A DNA stretch of 63,167 nucleotides from Nemertoderma westbladi (GCA_032718475.1 JAUCBJ010004792.1:1-63167), one strand, 5' to 3'; positions 27,601 to 36,725 are shown, counted from the first letter of the stretch. Program-made: numbers and translations. Notes: generated from the sequence alone by a model not told the origin.

Positions 27601-30600
27601 TCGGTATTGATCTACTCTACAATGTCTATGGCCTTATATGTAGCTTCAAAATAAACACCTTAATGGATGTTTAAGAACATTGGCTGGATGGCTTCTGCAA
27701 GCAAATTAAATAATTCCTAGAAATCAACAAGGAGTCTCTGAAATTCGTTACATAAATCACATTTTCGACTAAACTTCACACCTAAAGACTAAATATACTA
27801 AATTCCTAAATACTATAACTATTTACATCATTGTGTGCAAAGTGGCACTTTGCAGCGTTATGACCCGAGTTTATTTATGTACCGAGCGAGCGCAGCGAGG
27901 GATGTTTACATAATGTATGATGTAATGATGTAATGAAGCAATCATGTAGGTAATTTTGTTACATTATGTCAACTTATCAGCGTTCGGTATGTGAAGAAAG
28001 GATTTTATGGATGCTCATTTAAACATTTTAATCATGTACTATATCGAATATAAGTGAAATTTATTAACAGGTACACTGGCACACAGTATTAATTATACAT
28101 TTAAATCTAATTAAAGTTTATTGGAAGTTATCTCTTGCATGGATGTGATAAATCATTAATCCATCTTGACTATTATAGTCGACTGACGCAAACTTAGTCA
28201 CCGTCTGTGTCCGTTCAGTTTTACTGAACACTGTCGCCATTTTCTTTGCTCATTTTAGTGTATTCTATTGGACGTTTCGCCATAATGGATTAAAGTACAC
28301 GTTAAACAATTATTTACATACAGTAGCTAGTCCCGTCACTGCAAACTGGACAATAAAGCAGCAATCATTAACATAAATGAAAATAATACATTCTGGAATA
28401 CGGTAATTGAAGTTGTTTCCATATCATTGATTACTTTGCAGCGTTACGAGTAATTCACCAGTACGCTGTTAAGTTCACATAAGGTAACAATAACTATTTA
28501 ACTTTAATGCAATGTATGTTTTATTTATTATTATTAAATATATAGCTTGCGAAGAACGTCCAGATCTGGATCCAAACTGTGATAAATGGGCCACAGATGG
28601 TGAATGCGTTACAAATGAAGTCTACATGTACAACTACTGTCAGACAGCCTGCGACAAGTGTAACGATGGTACTCCAACGTCTGGATGTATCCCTGGTGTC
28701 TGTTATGAAGAACCAGATAAGAACTTCCACTGTCCAGGATGGGCTGCTACTGGCGAATGTTTGGACAATCCGGCCTACATGTACAATGCCTGCCAAACCG
28801 CCTGCAACATGTGTAATGATGGCACAAGTAAGTGCTACCTCCAATTATTTGTTACGGGAAATTTGGAGACAAGGGGGGGGGGGGGGGGGGGGGGGGGGAA
28901 CTGGATGCAAATCCCATCTTGTCGAATTAATATCCCGCCTCAATGTTAAATTCTCAATTTAGGGAAAGGAGCAGGTGGTTACATTGGCTATTTTTTTACT
29001 TTTCAGTTTGTGAGGAGCGACCGGATATGAAGAGCGAATGTCCAGGTTGGGCTGCTGCTGGTGAATGTACAAACAACCCATCTTATATGTACAATTACTG
29101 TCAGAAGAGTTGTAACTTCTGCAACACAAATCCACGTAAGTAATTTAAGGATTTATTTCAAGAACAAATAATGACCTTTACCATTCATCCTCTATTCAGA
29201 ATAATTATAGCTAAATCTATATACATATTTAGGTTCATCATACACTATAATTACGTCGTTACTCTATTAATAACAAGTTTAGCACTTTATGATATGCAAG
29301 GAGATGAGAAGAAGCGCATCTCGGATGTTCTCTTTCAAGGACGCACTGTTTTCCAGTAGTAACCCCAAGGTAGCTTACAATGTAAATATGCAGGAGCCTC
29401 CATAATGCCTCTCATAATGATATAAACTACTCAAATCAAATCATTCAACTCACTCAAATTACTTGCAAACCTTTTATACGTCGATGCTCTTTCAATATAT
29501 GTAATTTTAAAAATTTAAATAATAAATAAATTTTGTAAAATAAAATTTAAGAAATTCCACCAAAAATATTTTACTTTACTTTTTTCGCCGGGAAAAAAAG
29601 TTAAATCAATGCAATCCTATGGGTTACTTTTTTTCCTAGGGAAATAAACTGAAAATTTTTCTCCCGATTTTGGGGTATATTCGAGCGAAAAAGTAACAAT
29701 TTAAGAATAAACACAATTTAGCTATATAATTATTTCATTTTTTAGATTCAACTAATAAATATTTAATGAAATTAGAACTTTCCAAAACACATCTCTACCC
29801 TGCAGTCCTTTGAAATGAAATTTAAATGCAATTTGTTAATGACCTTGTCCAACAAACTGCTTAGTTAGTTTTAGCAAGCCAGCCAGTGACATTTATTTCC
29901 GAACTTGAAATGTGAGGCTTTGTTAAGATTTTGCTGTCATTGTATCATATAGTGCATTATTTACAGACTCATTCCATATCCCCATTTGTTCCTTAGCTTG
30001 TGTTGAACAACCAGACTTTGATGCTTACCAATGCGCTGGATGGGCGACTATGGGAGAGTGCTCTGCTAATGCAAGTTGGATGTACACCCACTGTCAGACG
30101 TCATGTAACAAGTGTAATGATGGGGGTAGGTTACACCTACTATTATACATTAACATCATGTAATAGCGTAATGATGGGGGTAGGTTATAGTAAATTGAAT
30201 GAGGTAGTTAGTTTGCATCTTCAAGATATGCTTTATTTCAATTTTCAATTTCAATTAAATTATACCCTTTAATTTAAATTTAAATTGCAAAAATTAATAA
30301 CACACAAGTATTCAATTGAAATGTTATAGTTGTATTATTGTTTTAATTTTGTTACATATATGTATCCTGCGACAGGCAGATGTTAGAAAGGGAGTGTGCG
30401 GGGGGGGGGGTCGTTTTATAAATTTAAGAAATTATTTATCTAATGCTATAAAATACTAATAATATACTGTGACAAATAATAGCTCAGGGATCTGTCTGGG
30501 TGGCGATATAGTCAATAATCGGTTTGTGATGGTATTTTAGTTTACAGTGAGTCTAACCAGTCTATAAGATTTAGTAGAGGTTTTGCTTCGGGGAAAAAAA

Positions 30601-31341
30601 TTTCACTTAAATGAAAAATGAAAACTTAAACTATTATGTAAGCGAATCTAAAAGAATAGTTTGATGCTGCTATGCTACGGAATTTTTTTATTTTACATTT
30701 TTCATTCTGAGAGGCAAGTTGTTCCATAAATTCGGACCTGTGAATTTGAACGATTGATGTGAAAGTAGTGTCTAACTCGCAGTATGAAAAAAAAATTTGA
30801 CATAGCTTCCCTTAAACTAAGAAAAGACATCCAAAAATGATAAAAAATATAGGACGTTAAGGAACATTAAGTCTCAGCTTATGTATTGAATAATGAGCAG
30901 AGTGTGTTTTGAAGTGAAAGACATTATCAAAACGTCTCAATTAATGGCTTAATGCCTGGTTGATATGAAGATGCAAATGAACAAAGAGAAAATTGTGTAT
31001 TTTGGTTTGTAATTTGGCAACATGTTTTGCAGCTCCCAATAGTTGTAAAATCATTACAAACACAACGGCAACAGTAGCATCAAGACAATAAATAATATTA
31101 TTTTTAATTTGAAGTATCATAATCTATCAGAGTGTTGAAAAGATTCTGCCATAACTATTAATTTTGTAGGTTAAATTATTATTGTTGATGCACTATATTA
31201 TCATATTTTGTTCAAAAAGGTTGTGTCGAATACCCAGATCTTGAAACAAAGTGTCCAACTTGGGCTGCCAGTGGTGAGTGCGATAACAACCCTGGCTACA
31301 TGTATACATGGTGCCAGACCAGTTGCAACAGATGTCCATGA
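6581..31341 (+). CDS. secreted CUB domain-ShKT(x8) protein, ten exons
   Basis: Exons: 6581-6662, 16047-16219, 20907-21084, 24886-25017, 26022-26150, 27210-27341, 28546-28827, 29007-29135, 29997-30125 and 31220-31341. All junctions are GT-AG. All introns are phase 1 except intron 2 (phase 0, inside the CUB domain). The coding length is 1488 bases, 495 residues plus stop. Residues 1-16 or so are a signal peptide (MLWLILLATLPLHALC). A CUB domain of about 117 residues follows, keeping one of the usual two disulfides and the DYIYVYDG motif. Eight ShKT (six-cysteine) domains come next, each with the W-A-x-x-GEC-x-x-NP-x-x-M core. ShKT domains occur in secreted enzymes, matrix and mucus proteins and in ion-channel toxins. 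Here the array is more like an extracellular structural, binding or defence protein, and its function is not known to me. Phase-1 symmetrical exons are classic for domain shuffling. The 5' UTR could have further exons. Confidence 0.85.
11040..12907. repeat. higher-order duplication in the minisatellite, 1117-bp period
   Basis: Variant units at 11040-11790 recur in the same order at 12157-12907. Diagnostic variants such as TATATGCTGGTG, CTGTGTTGGTCAATG and GTGCATATGTGG keep an exact spacing of 1117 bases. Confidence 0.85.
12955..14754. repeat. higher-order duplication in the minisatellite, 1006-bp period
   Basis: The block at about 12955-13757 is repeated at 13961-14754 with an offset of 1006, shifting to 1002 after a 4-base TTGC difference. 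It includes the rare GTTGATGATC unit that also forms the right edge of the array. Confidence 0.85.
14755..16046 (+). other. rest of intron 1, no gene seen
   Basis: AT-rich intron sequence. It holds one short 11-bp tandem repeat (AGCCATTAGTG, about six copies, 15601-15669), but no coding or RNA gene is recognisable. Confidence 0.6.
15601..15669. repeat. 11-bp tandem repeat
   Basis: AGCCATTAGTG is repeated about six times with one G-to-T change. Confidence 0.9.
16047..16219 (+). CDS. exon 2: first half of CUB domain
   Basis: TTTCAG acceptor, GTAAGT donor. It encodes CPSNYYDAVTGTLLSPNYP and LPCGYHIHGPPGSD, the CUB start with its first cysteine pair. It ends at DYIY in phase 0. Confidence 0.85.
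16220..18282 (+). other. intron 2, left part, no gene seen
   Basis: AT-rich, with only short ORFs that match nothing I recognise. Weak similarity between 18063-18180 and the inverse of 20700-20815 may be the worn TIRs of the transposase element in between. Confidence 0.4.
18283..20354 (-). pseudogene. DNA-transposon-type transposase gene, frameshifted
   Basis: Two minus-strand ORFs form one protein of about 690 residues: ATG at 20354 (MATRNQTGRLFGFAAK) to 19668, then on to 18283. A 5-bp tandem duplication (CTATT-CTATT, near 19696-19705) shifts the frame between them. Visible landmarks are an acidic Ser/Asp linker (SSSETDSSSDSSDSD), a strand ending VIGCDGTAVNTG that looks like the first Asp of an RNase H-like core, a conserved LHINELPLRHLFE motif, HSRWLTGANR, AHPENLLYAM and a TEPPLL motif near the end. 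I know this protein type as an orphan TE-like family in aphids and cnidarians, but cannot assign a superfamily. It lies antisense in intron 2 of the host gene and is probably recent, since only this one lesion is obvious. Confidence 0.65.
20907..21084 (+). CDS. exon 3: second half of CUB domain
   Basis: TACTAG acceptor, GTACGT donor. It continues VYDGADNTAPLIWSITG and ends GFDISYEIQNIP, the final CUB strand. The second CUB disulfide is missing. The exon ends in phase 1, ready to splice to any ShKT exon. Confidence 0.85.
21440..22790 (-). pseudogene. LINE reverse transcriptase, decayed, minus strand
   Basis: Minus-strand frames between 22790 and 21440 show successive RT motifs. These are a PKK...NYRAICLL-like palm start near 22400, QNGFRPSRST near 22290, KKAFDSIH near 22170, GVLQGDTLAPLLF near 22010, FVDDI near 21885 and VGLHINATKTEF near 21810. 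A thumb-like region ends at LFGGETWTLTKSLEQRIDG near 21500. Several frameshifts and stops separate them. The RT is of the RTE/CR1-like type found in many invertebrates. It has no recognisable endonuclease and so is 5'-truncated. It sits in intron 3 in antisense. Confidence 0.75.
22850..24240 (+). pseudogene. LINE reverse transcriptase, decayed, plus strand
   Basis: The plus strand carries related RT motifs: PVPKKGG near 22915, RGISLISIATRLYNRILLNR near 22955-23020 and QNGFRKGR near 23055. SQGDTLAPFLF lies near 23290 and DFADDLG near 23450. YLGSF comes near 23660, LLYGSPCWALT near 23810 and a carboxy-terminal RLRFAGHCFRREDQ...RRNFVDKP near 23980-24200. At least three frameshifts and several stops are present. 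Its start lies about 60 bases from the start of the minus-strand LINE, so the two diverge. Shorter relatives lie at 26212-27040 and 37391-37545. Confidence 0.78.
24241..24885 (+). other. end of intron 3, AT-rich, no gene seen
   Basis: Contains a TATATA-rich stretch (about 24430-24520). Nothing coding. Confidence 0.5.
24886..25017 (+). CDS. exon 4: ShKT domain 1
   Basis: TTACAG acceptor, GTAAGT donor, phase 1-1, 132 bases. Six cysteines: CVENPDASAYC, PGWAAIGEC, FMQVECEFSC, DKC. Confidence 0.85.
25018..26021 (+). other. intron 4, no gene seen
   Basis: AT-rich intron with a short GAC microsatellite (25526-25557). No TE or RNA gene recognised. Confidence 0.5.
25526..25557. repeat. (GAC)n microsatellite
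   Basis: ACGACGACGACGACAACAG followed by further ACG units. Confidence 0.9.
26022..26150 (+). CDS. exon 5: ShKT domain 2
   Basis: TTATAG acceptor, GTAAGT donor, phase 1-1, 129 bases. Core: CVENADAYAAC, SGWEADGEC, WMYVHCQSSCNKC. Confidence 0.85.
26212..27040 (+). mobile_element. degenerate LINE fragment in intron 5
   Basis: Nucleotide-level relative of 22915-23850. CAACAGAATTCTATTAAATC near 26287, the block around GATCATATAAACCTGAGCTC near 26810 and GCTGGGCTCTAACTGC near 27010 match that LINE in order. No frame is open. A short foreign AT-rich segment with a TCTA microsatellite interrupts it near 26315-26395. Confidence 0.75.
27210..27341 (+). CDS. exon 6: ShKT domain 3
   Basis: TTATAG acceptor, GTAAGT donor, phase 1-1, 132 bases. 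Core: CIEFPDDNFHC, PGWARVGEC, YMYTHCQTSCNKC. Confidence 0.85.
27342..28545 (+). other. intron 6, no gene seen
   Basis: AT-rich. A GAGCGAGCGCAGCGAGGG segment near 27887 looks like a worn repeat. Nothing coding. Confidence 0.5.
28546..28827 (+). CDS. exon 7: ShKT domains 4 and 5 in one exon
   Basis: TATAG acceptor, GTAAGT donor, phase 1-1, 282 bases. Two complete domains (DKWATDGEC...CQTACDKC and PGWAATGEC...CQTACNMC) are joined by a short linker, NDGTPTSGCIPG, with one extra Cys. All other ShKT exons hold one domain, so an intron was lost or two exons fused here. Confidence 0.88.
28873..28898. repeat. poly-G tract in intron 7
   Basis: 26 consecutive G, 45 bases after the exon 7 donor. Its length is probably polymorphic and could form a G-quadruplex in the nascent RNA. 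Confidence 0.9.
29007..29135 (+). CDS. exon 8: ShKT domain 6
   Basis: TTTCAG acceptor after a T-rich tract, GTAAGT donor, phase 1-1, 129 bases. Core: CEERPDMKSEC, PGWAAAGEC, YMYNYCQKSCNFC. Confidence 0.87.
29136..29996 (+). other. intron 8, no gene seen
   Basis: AT-rich. The stretch 29580-29720 has two near-inverted blocks around TTTTCCCGGCG/CTCCCGATTTT-like words, perhaps a worn hairpin repeat. Confidence 0.4.
29997..30125 (+). CDS. exon 9: ShKT domain 7
   Basis: CCTTAG acceptor, GTAGGT donor, phase 1-1, 129 bases. Core: CVEQPDFDAYQC, AGWATMGEC, WMYTHCQTSCNKC. The donor segment is partly duplicated downstream (see 30113-30188). Confidence 0.85.
30113..30188 (+). repeat. duplicated exon end and splice donor
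   Basis: GTAATGATGGGGGTAGGTTA-like sequence at 30113-30132 recurs at 30168-30187. The copied part spans the last codons of exon 9 and the GTAGGT donor, so a second, decoy donor exists 55 bases downstream. Confidence 0.8.
30126..31219 (+). other. intron 9, no gene seen
   Basis: AT-rich, with a G10 tract near 30399 and a partial copy of the exon 9 end (30166-30188). No coding sequence. Confidence 0.5.
31220..31341 (+). CDS. exon 10: ShKT domain 8 and stop
   Basis: Acceptor AAAAAG at 31214-31219, which is weak because purines replace the pyrimidine tract. Core: CVEYPDLETKC, PTWAASGEC, YMYTWCQTSCNRC. It is followed by Pro and TGA at 31339-31341. The protein ends two residues after the last cysteine. 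Confidence 0.82.
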
Positions 31342-31793
31342 TGAAGTCCATGGTGTCAAAGGAAATATATGTATTAAAACATACAAACATAATGGTGATT
31401 GTGGTATATCTTAAAGCATTTTAAACTATATTATGTATCTATGAAGGTACAAAAAGCAATATTGGTAAAGGGAATTTCAAACTAGATGTGACAAAATATT
31501 ATACTTAGTTACTGCGATAAAATTATCATAATTATTAACATTATCTTAGTTTGCCTTCTTACAATGGTAACTACTATATCTGTGACTCTTATCAGAGCAA
31601 TATAGTTGTTCAACAATTTCTTCAGTGATATTACAACCGCAATTTGATAAATCAACCCGCTTTTTTTTAAACCAGACCAACTCTCCGTTTGGTCTCCATC
31701 TTGAACGAAGGAATGACAGACCCAATGGCTGGGCAGCTCTCATCAACTCGCTGAATATTCAACTATATCTTAGTGGGATAGCAATGGTACATC
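31342..31793 (+). other. 3' flank of the CUB-ShKT gene, no gene seen
   Basis: Presumed 3' UTR and intergenic sequence up to the TIR element. The ORF on the opposite strand at 31546-31746 has no support. Confidence 0.4.
31373..31378 (+). promoter_or_regulatory. ATTAAA polyadenylation signal
   Basis: ATTAAA lies 32 bases after the TGA of the CUB-ShKT gene. It is the commonest variant hexamer and would give a very short 3' UTR. Not proven; other AT-rich hexamers lie further downstream. Confidence 0.4.
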
Positions 31794-32256
31794 AGTAGTA
31801 GGGTCTAGGGCGGCTTTGTGACAGTTAAACCACACTGACTGGCGCCAGACTGTCTGGGTGACACCCAATGTTACCCTATGGGTGTCATTGGCGCCAGACT
31901 GTCTGGGTGACACCTCCTAATTAGGCTAATTAGACCCTAATTGACAGGTGTCATCAATTAATTAGTACAATTAAACTCTAATAGGTGTCTTACGACTCCT
32001 AATTAGGGTTTAATTTATTATCCTAATTAATCAATCCGATACGCAATGGTGTCAGTGATGTCTAACTGTCACAAAGCCGGCGCAAGAGGGTGTCATAAGT
32101 AACACCGCAGCTCTTTTATTTATTAATACCTATTTATTTGTAATTAATTGTAATTAATTATTTGTATTTAATTTTAATTTATTTATTTGAATTTAATTTT
32201 AAATTATTTAATTGTATTACTTTTACTTTATATATTGATTTCTATTTTTTACTGTT
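31794..32256 (+). repeat. left TIR of the composite element
   Basis: It contains GGCGCCAGACTGTCTGGGTG twice (near 31840 and 31890), a CTAATTAG-rich part and a block AAAGCCGGCGCAAGAGGGTG. All of these reappear inverted at the right end. Confidence 0.85.
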
Positions 32257-32890
32257 TTATATTGTTGTTAATTGCTGTTTATATTAATGGATGTTATATT
32301 CGGAGAATACTGATAAATAATCGTAAACCCCTCAACTTTCTTAATTACTGAGGTAAGCAGAAGGGTGTACCACTAGCAATTGCGACTCAATTTATAGTGG
32401 TTTTTGTGTGAAATAAATGTTATTTCATAATCCCTACATATGTCATTTGCAATCCTCTTTATGGTCAAAATCAGTGACAGTCGGCAAATCAGTGTGCATT
32501 AGTGTGAATTGGTGTGAAGTCGTGTGAAGGTTAATAAAGCATTCCCAAAGAATGCGCTATTTGCGATACCTTATAGCCTCAAAGTTGTGATTAGTATAAG
32601 TCATAACTCTGTTTGATACTTAAAGCGTCACGTCCCAAAGGAACTGTTAATATTTCCCCGAAAGTAAATATAGTTGTCAGAGATTATATAGTAGCGATCA
32701 ATCGAATAATACAAAGTAGCCTACTGCAATAACTTTCTCTAGAACCGAATCCAGTCTCCCACACCGTGGGTCATACGCCGTGCATAGACTGGTTTCAACT
32801 GATGTCAATTGACAAGGGCAATAATCGATTTAAGGAGACACTTAAATTAGCAGGTTAAACTGTTAAAGGTCTAAAAGCGCGAACATTCCC
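32257..32890 (+). repeat. dispersed repeat, copy 1 (relative at 47485-48175)
   Basis: It is collinear with 47485-48175. Shared landmarks include AAGTCATAACTCTGTTT, AAAGGAACTGTTAATATT, GTCAGAGATTATATA and AGGTCTAAAAGCGCGAACA. It has no ORF. The layout (a possible U5-like end followed by a leader) could be LTR plus leader of an LTR element, but that is a guess. Confidence 0.75.
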
Positions 32891-33148
32891 CCAGTCTGCC
32901 GCTAGAGGGCGAAATGTCTCAAAGTGAAAACCATATAGAAACCATGAATTGGTTACTAGGCAATTATACTGCATTGTGCAAAGTTAGGCCTATTGCTGAC
33001 CGAACGAAAACTGCCCTGGTTCATGCGGGGATCGAACCCATGACATATGGGAGATGTGAATTCAACGCAACCACTACACCAAGTGGAACAGTAACCTTCG
33101 AATTTGTTCGTTGACATTCGAATTTGTAAGACTCTCATTTAAGACCTG
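32886..33148 (-). mobile_element. tRNA-derived SINE, left arm of a palindrome
   Basis: On the minus strand box A is TGGTGTAGTGG (33071-33081) and box B GGTTCGATCCC (33028-33038). The whole arm is the reverse complement of 33944-34208 with few changes. Confidence 0.8.
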
Positions 33149-33943
33149 ACACAGACTATGCCTCACTGAGGCACAGACTATGCCTCACTGAGGCACTGAG
33201 GCACAGACTATGCCTCACTGAGGCACAGACTATGCCTCACTGAGGCACAGACTATGCCTCACTGAGGCACAGACTATGCCTCACTGAGGCACAGACTATG
33301 CCTCACTGAGGCACAGACTATGCCTCACTGAGGCACAGACTATGCCTCACTGAGGCACAGACTATGCCTCACTGAGGCACTGAGGCACAGACTATGCCTC
33401 ACTGAGGCACTGAGGCACAGACTATGCCTCACTGAGGCACTAGACTATGCCTCACTGAGGCACTGAGGCACAGACTATGCCTCACTGAGGCACAGACTAT
33501 GCCTCACTGAGGCACTGAGGCACAGACTATGCCTCACTGAGGCCTCAGACTATGCCTCACTGAGGCACTGAGGCGCAGACTATGCCTCACTGGGCATAGA
33601 CTATGCCTCACTGAGGCACTGAGGTCACTAGACTATGCCTCACTGACGGCACAGACTATGCCTCACTGAGGCACAGACTATGCCTCACTGAGGCACAGAC
33701 TATGCCTCACTGAGGCACAGACTATGCCTCACTGAGGTATAGACTATGCCTCACTGAGGCACAGACTATGCCTCACTGAGGCTATCAGACTATGCCTCAC
33801 TGAGGCACTGAGGCACAGACTATGCCTCACTGAGGCACAGACTATGCCTCACTGAGGCACTGAGGCATAGACTATGCCTCAGTGCCTCAGTGTTTCAGTG
33901 AGGCATAGTCTGTGCATCAGTGCCTCAGTGAGGCATAGTCTGT
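33145..33943. repeat. 22-bp satellite CACAGACTATGCCTCACTGAGG
   Basis: About 33 units of 22 bp, with an occasional extra CACTGAGG. Each unit holds the near-palindrome GCCTCACTGAGGC. Near 33890 the orientation flips (GAGGCATAGTCTGTG), so the array is itself the loop and stem base of a larger palindrome. Confidence 0.95.
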
Positions 33944-34208
33944 GTCAGGTCTTAAATGAGAGTCTTACAAATTCGAATGTCAACGAACAAATTCGAAGGT
34001 TACTGTTCCACTTGGTGTAGTGGTTGCGTTGAATTCACATCTCCCATATTTCATGGGTTCGATCCCCGCATGAACCAGGGCAGTTTTCGTTCGGTCAGCA
34101 ATAGGCCTAACTTTGCACAATGCAGTATTATTGCCTAGTAACCAATTCATGGTTACTATATGGTTTTCACTTTGAGACATTTCGCCATCTAGCGGCAGTC
34201 TTGGGGAA
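33944..34208 (+). mobile_element. tRNA-derived SINE, right arm of a palindrome
   Basis: Box A TGGTGTAGTGG (34013-34023) and box B GGTTCGATCCC (34056-34066) on the plus strand. Mirror copy of 32886-33148. Confidence 0.8.
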
Positions 34209-34346
34209 CTTCAGAGTACACTGTGACTCTGCAAAAGATATAGCCCATATTGTAATAGATACCGACTGGGGGTCAAAATTAAGTAATAATATATCTAAAT
34301 AAGTCTCAAACATCTTGTCTCATGGCTCGCCCCTTAGAACTCTTAA

Positions 34347-35772
34347 CCCTATTACCACTGGGGTGTTTTGACCATTAGCACCACTGGGGGGGGGGGGGGG
34401 GGGGGCGATTCGGCCCACCCACTATATTTTTGTAGTCGTCCAATGAAATCCTACAAAATTTGGGCTGTTGGTGAAACAACTATAGATGAACACTACCAAA
34501 CCTTAAAAAGTTAAAATTTCATAAGCAGGGACTCATAATTTTGATGAAAAATAAAAGTAGTCCCAGGACAAAATTACAAAATTTTTCGTTTTCTAAAAAC
34601 TAATAGTGTGGCAGTGTTGGCTAGATTTAGTAGGTTTTTCAAGACGCTGAATCGAATGTGATTATATTCCACTTCCAAAAATTGAAGTGGATGCTATTTT
34701 TCGTGCACCTAAGAAGTGGGCGTGGCACTTCAAATTTTGAAAAATTAGATATTCAGAAAATGCCCCTAATTTTTTTATTTCAACGCATCTTTATGGGTTT
34801 TCTGGGCCGCTGAATCGATTGAAAGTAATATAGAAGCCTGAAGACTGAGTGGTTCGCCATTTTTGGTGCACCAAAATTAGGGCGTGGCACTTCAAATTTT
34901 GAAAAATACGAGATTCGGAAAATAAACCAAAATTGAAATTTTAACGAATTTATATAGGTTTTCCAGACCGCTGAATCGATTGAAAGTAATATAGAAGCCT
35001 GAAGACTTAGAAGTTAGCCATTTTTTGAAATCAAAACTTTAGTGTTTTTTCCGAATAAAGTAATTTTGAAAATTTGAAGTGCCACGCCCTAATTTTGGTG
35101 CACCGAAAATTACGTACACAAAGGATTTGAGGCTTCTATATTACTTTCAATCGATTCAGCGCTCCAGAAAACCTATAAAATTAATTTGAAATCAAAACTT
35201 TAGTGAATTTTCCGAATCTCGTATTTTTCAAAATTTGAAGTGCCACGCCCTAATTTTGGTGCACCAAAAATGGCGAACCACTAAGTCTTCAGGCTTCTAT
35301 ACTACTTTCAATCGATTCAGCGCTCCAGAAAACCAATAAAAATGCTTCGAAATCAGAACTTTAGTAAATTTTCCGAATAAAGTAATTTTGAAATTTTAAA
35401 GTGCCACGCCCTAAATTTGGTGCTCCAAAAATGACGTACCACTACACTTACATACTTGTATAGAGCATTAGAGTGATCCAAACCAATAAAAATAAATAAA
35501 AATAGCCCAAACATAAATAATTACTAAATCACGAATGACTTTGTAAAATTCGAAAATTTCAAAAAATTTGGTGCTGGAGACCAAATTTTGAGGTGGCACC
35601 CACATCGAAAAGTAGAAATCCAATTGCAACGGCGTTTTTTGCAAAAGATGCGGCATTAAATTTGGCTAATTCTCACAAAAAATTGGGCCGGTACGTAATG
35701 TGGTTGCATAGTTACAGCAACTAAAAACTAGGAAGGGGCCGATTCGCCCCCCCCCCCCCAGTGGTAATAGGG
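34347..35772. mobile_element. piggyBac-type non-autonomous element, TTAA target duplication
   Basis: TTAA at 34343-34346 and 35773-35776 brackets CCCTATTACCACTGGGG (left) and its reverse complement ending AGTGGTAATAGGG (right). Runs of G (34386-34405) and C (35747-35759) follow the TIRs. TTAA plus CCC...GGG ends are the piggyBac hallmark. There is no ORF. The interior has about five copies of a roughly 145-bp block carrying the GGCGTGGCACTTCAAATTTT motif, two in one orientation (near 34730 and 34880) and three inverted (near 35070, 35235 and 35395). Confidence 0.85.
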
Positions 35773-36256
35773 TTAAGCAATATGGCTTCATAGTTTTTAA
35801 GGAAAACTGGTAAAGGAGATTTGTTAATTACGCATACCTCGCAGTCTTAAGTAATTAATTATAGAGTAGGTTAGATCGTTTTTAGAATAGGACCATTGGA
35901 AACGGCGCCCTCATCGATAACCTCTGTACAAAGAAAATTAATACAGATTAACCGGATATAGCTTGTTATTATAAAACATAAATTATAATACAGTAGAACA
36001 ATTAGGGTTGTAAATAAAAACAAATTAAATTGAAGATAAACTGTAAATATAAACTTATGTATTAATTAAAAGAGGGCCCTATTTAATTATTCAGTATACT
36101 GAAAATAATTCACCGTACTACTGGACTACTCGTGACTTGACAGGCGTTAAGGTGAGTCATAGATGGGGGCCGCTCGGGTATATATAGGCTTAGGGGTATA
36201 AGAGCAGGTTGCAATTGAATGGTTTCAAATCTAAAAACTAATTATTGGTAATTCAA
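35773..36256. other. interior of the composite element, no gene seen
   Basis: AT-rich spacer between the piggyBac-type element and the right TIR. Confidence 0.5.
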
Positions 36257-36725
36257 AAATAGAAATCAATATATAAAGTAAAAGTAATACAATTAAATAA
36301 TTTAAAATTAAATACAAATAAATAAATTAAAATTAAATACAAATAATTAATTAAAATTAAGTACAAATAAATAAGTATTAATAAATAAAAGAGCTGCGGT
36401 GTCACTTATGACACCCTCTCGCGCCGGCTTTGTGACAGTTAGACATCACTGACACCATTGCGTATCGGATTGGTTAATTAGGATAATCAATTAAACCCTA
36501 ATTAGGAGTCGTAAGACACCTATTAGGGTTTAATTGTACTAATTAATTGATGACACCTGTCAATTAGGGTCTAATTAGCCTAATTAGGAGGTGTCACCCA
36601 GACAGTCTGGCGTCAATGACACCCAATGATACCCATAGGGTAACATTGGGTGTCACCCTGACAGTCTGGCGCCAATCAGTGTGGTCTAACTGTCACAAAG
36701 CCGCCCAAGAACCTACCCTATTACA
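36257..36725 (-). repeat. right TIR of the composite element
   Basis: Reverse complement of 31794-32256 with scattered substitutions and small indels, e.g. CACCCTCTCGCGCCGGCTTT near 36411. Confidence 0.85.

Larger units (their letters stand above)
31794..36725. mobile_element. composite DNA transposon with about 465-bp TIRs and 7-bp TSD
   Basis: The two ends are long inverted repeats. Near the left end GGGCGGCTTTGTGACAGTTA starts at 31808. Its reverse complement ends near 36706, and outside it a shared GTARTAGGGT segment reaches 31794 and 36725. GTACATC directly flanks both ends (31787-31793, 36726-36732), a likely target duplication. No transposase is visible inside. Instead there are an LTR-like repeat, a SINE/satellite palindrome and a piggyBac-type element. 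Seven-base duplications and very long TIRs recall P/Galileo-type elements, but I cannot assign a superfamily. Confidence 0.8.

Noticed and set aside
28521-28962. Alternative frames across exon 7 (minus-strand 107 codons, plus-strand 127 codons)
   Set aside because: Shadows of the double-ShKT exon; one runs through the intronic poly-G tract.
33145-33943. CRISPR-like array of 22-bp palindromic repeats
   Set aside because: No spacers; a satellite flanked by inverted SINEs.
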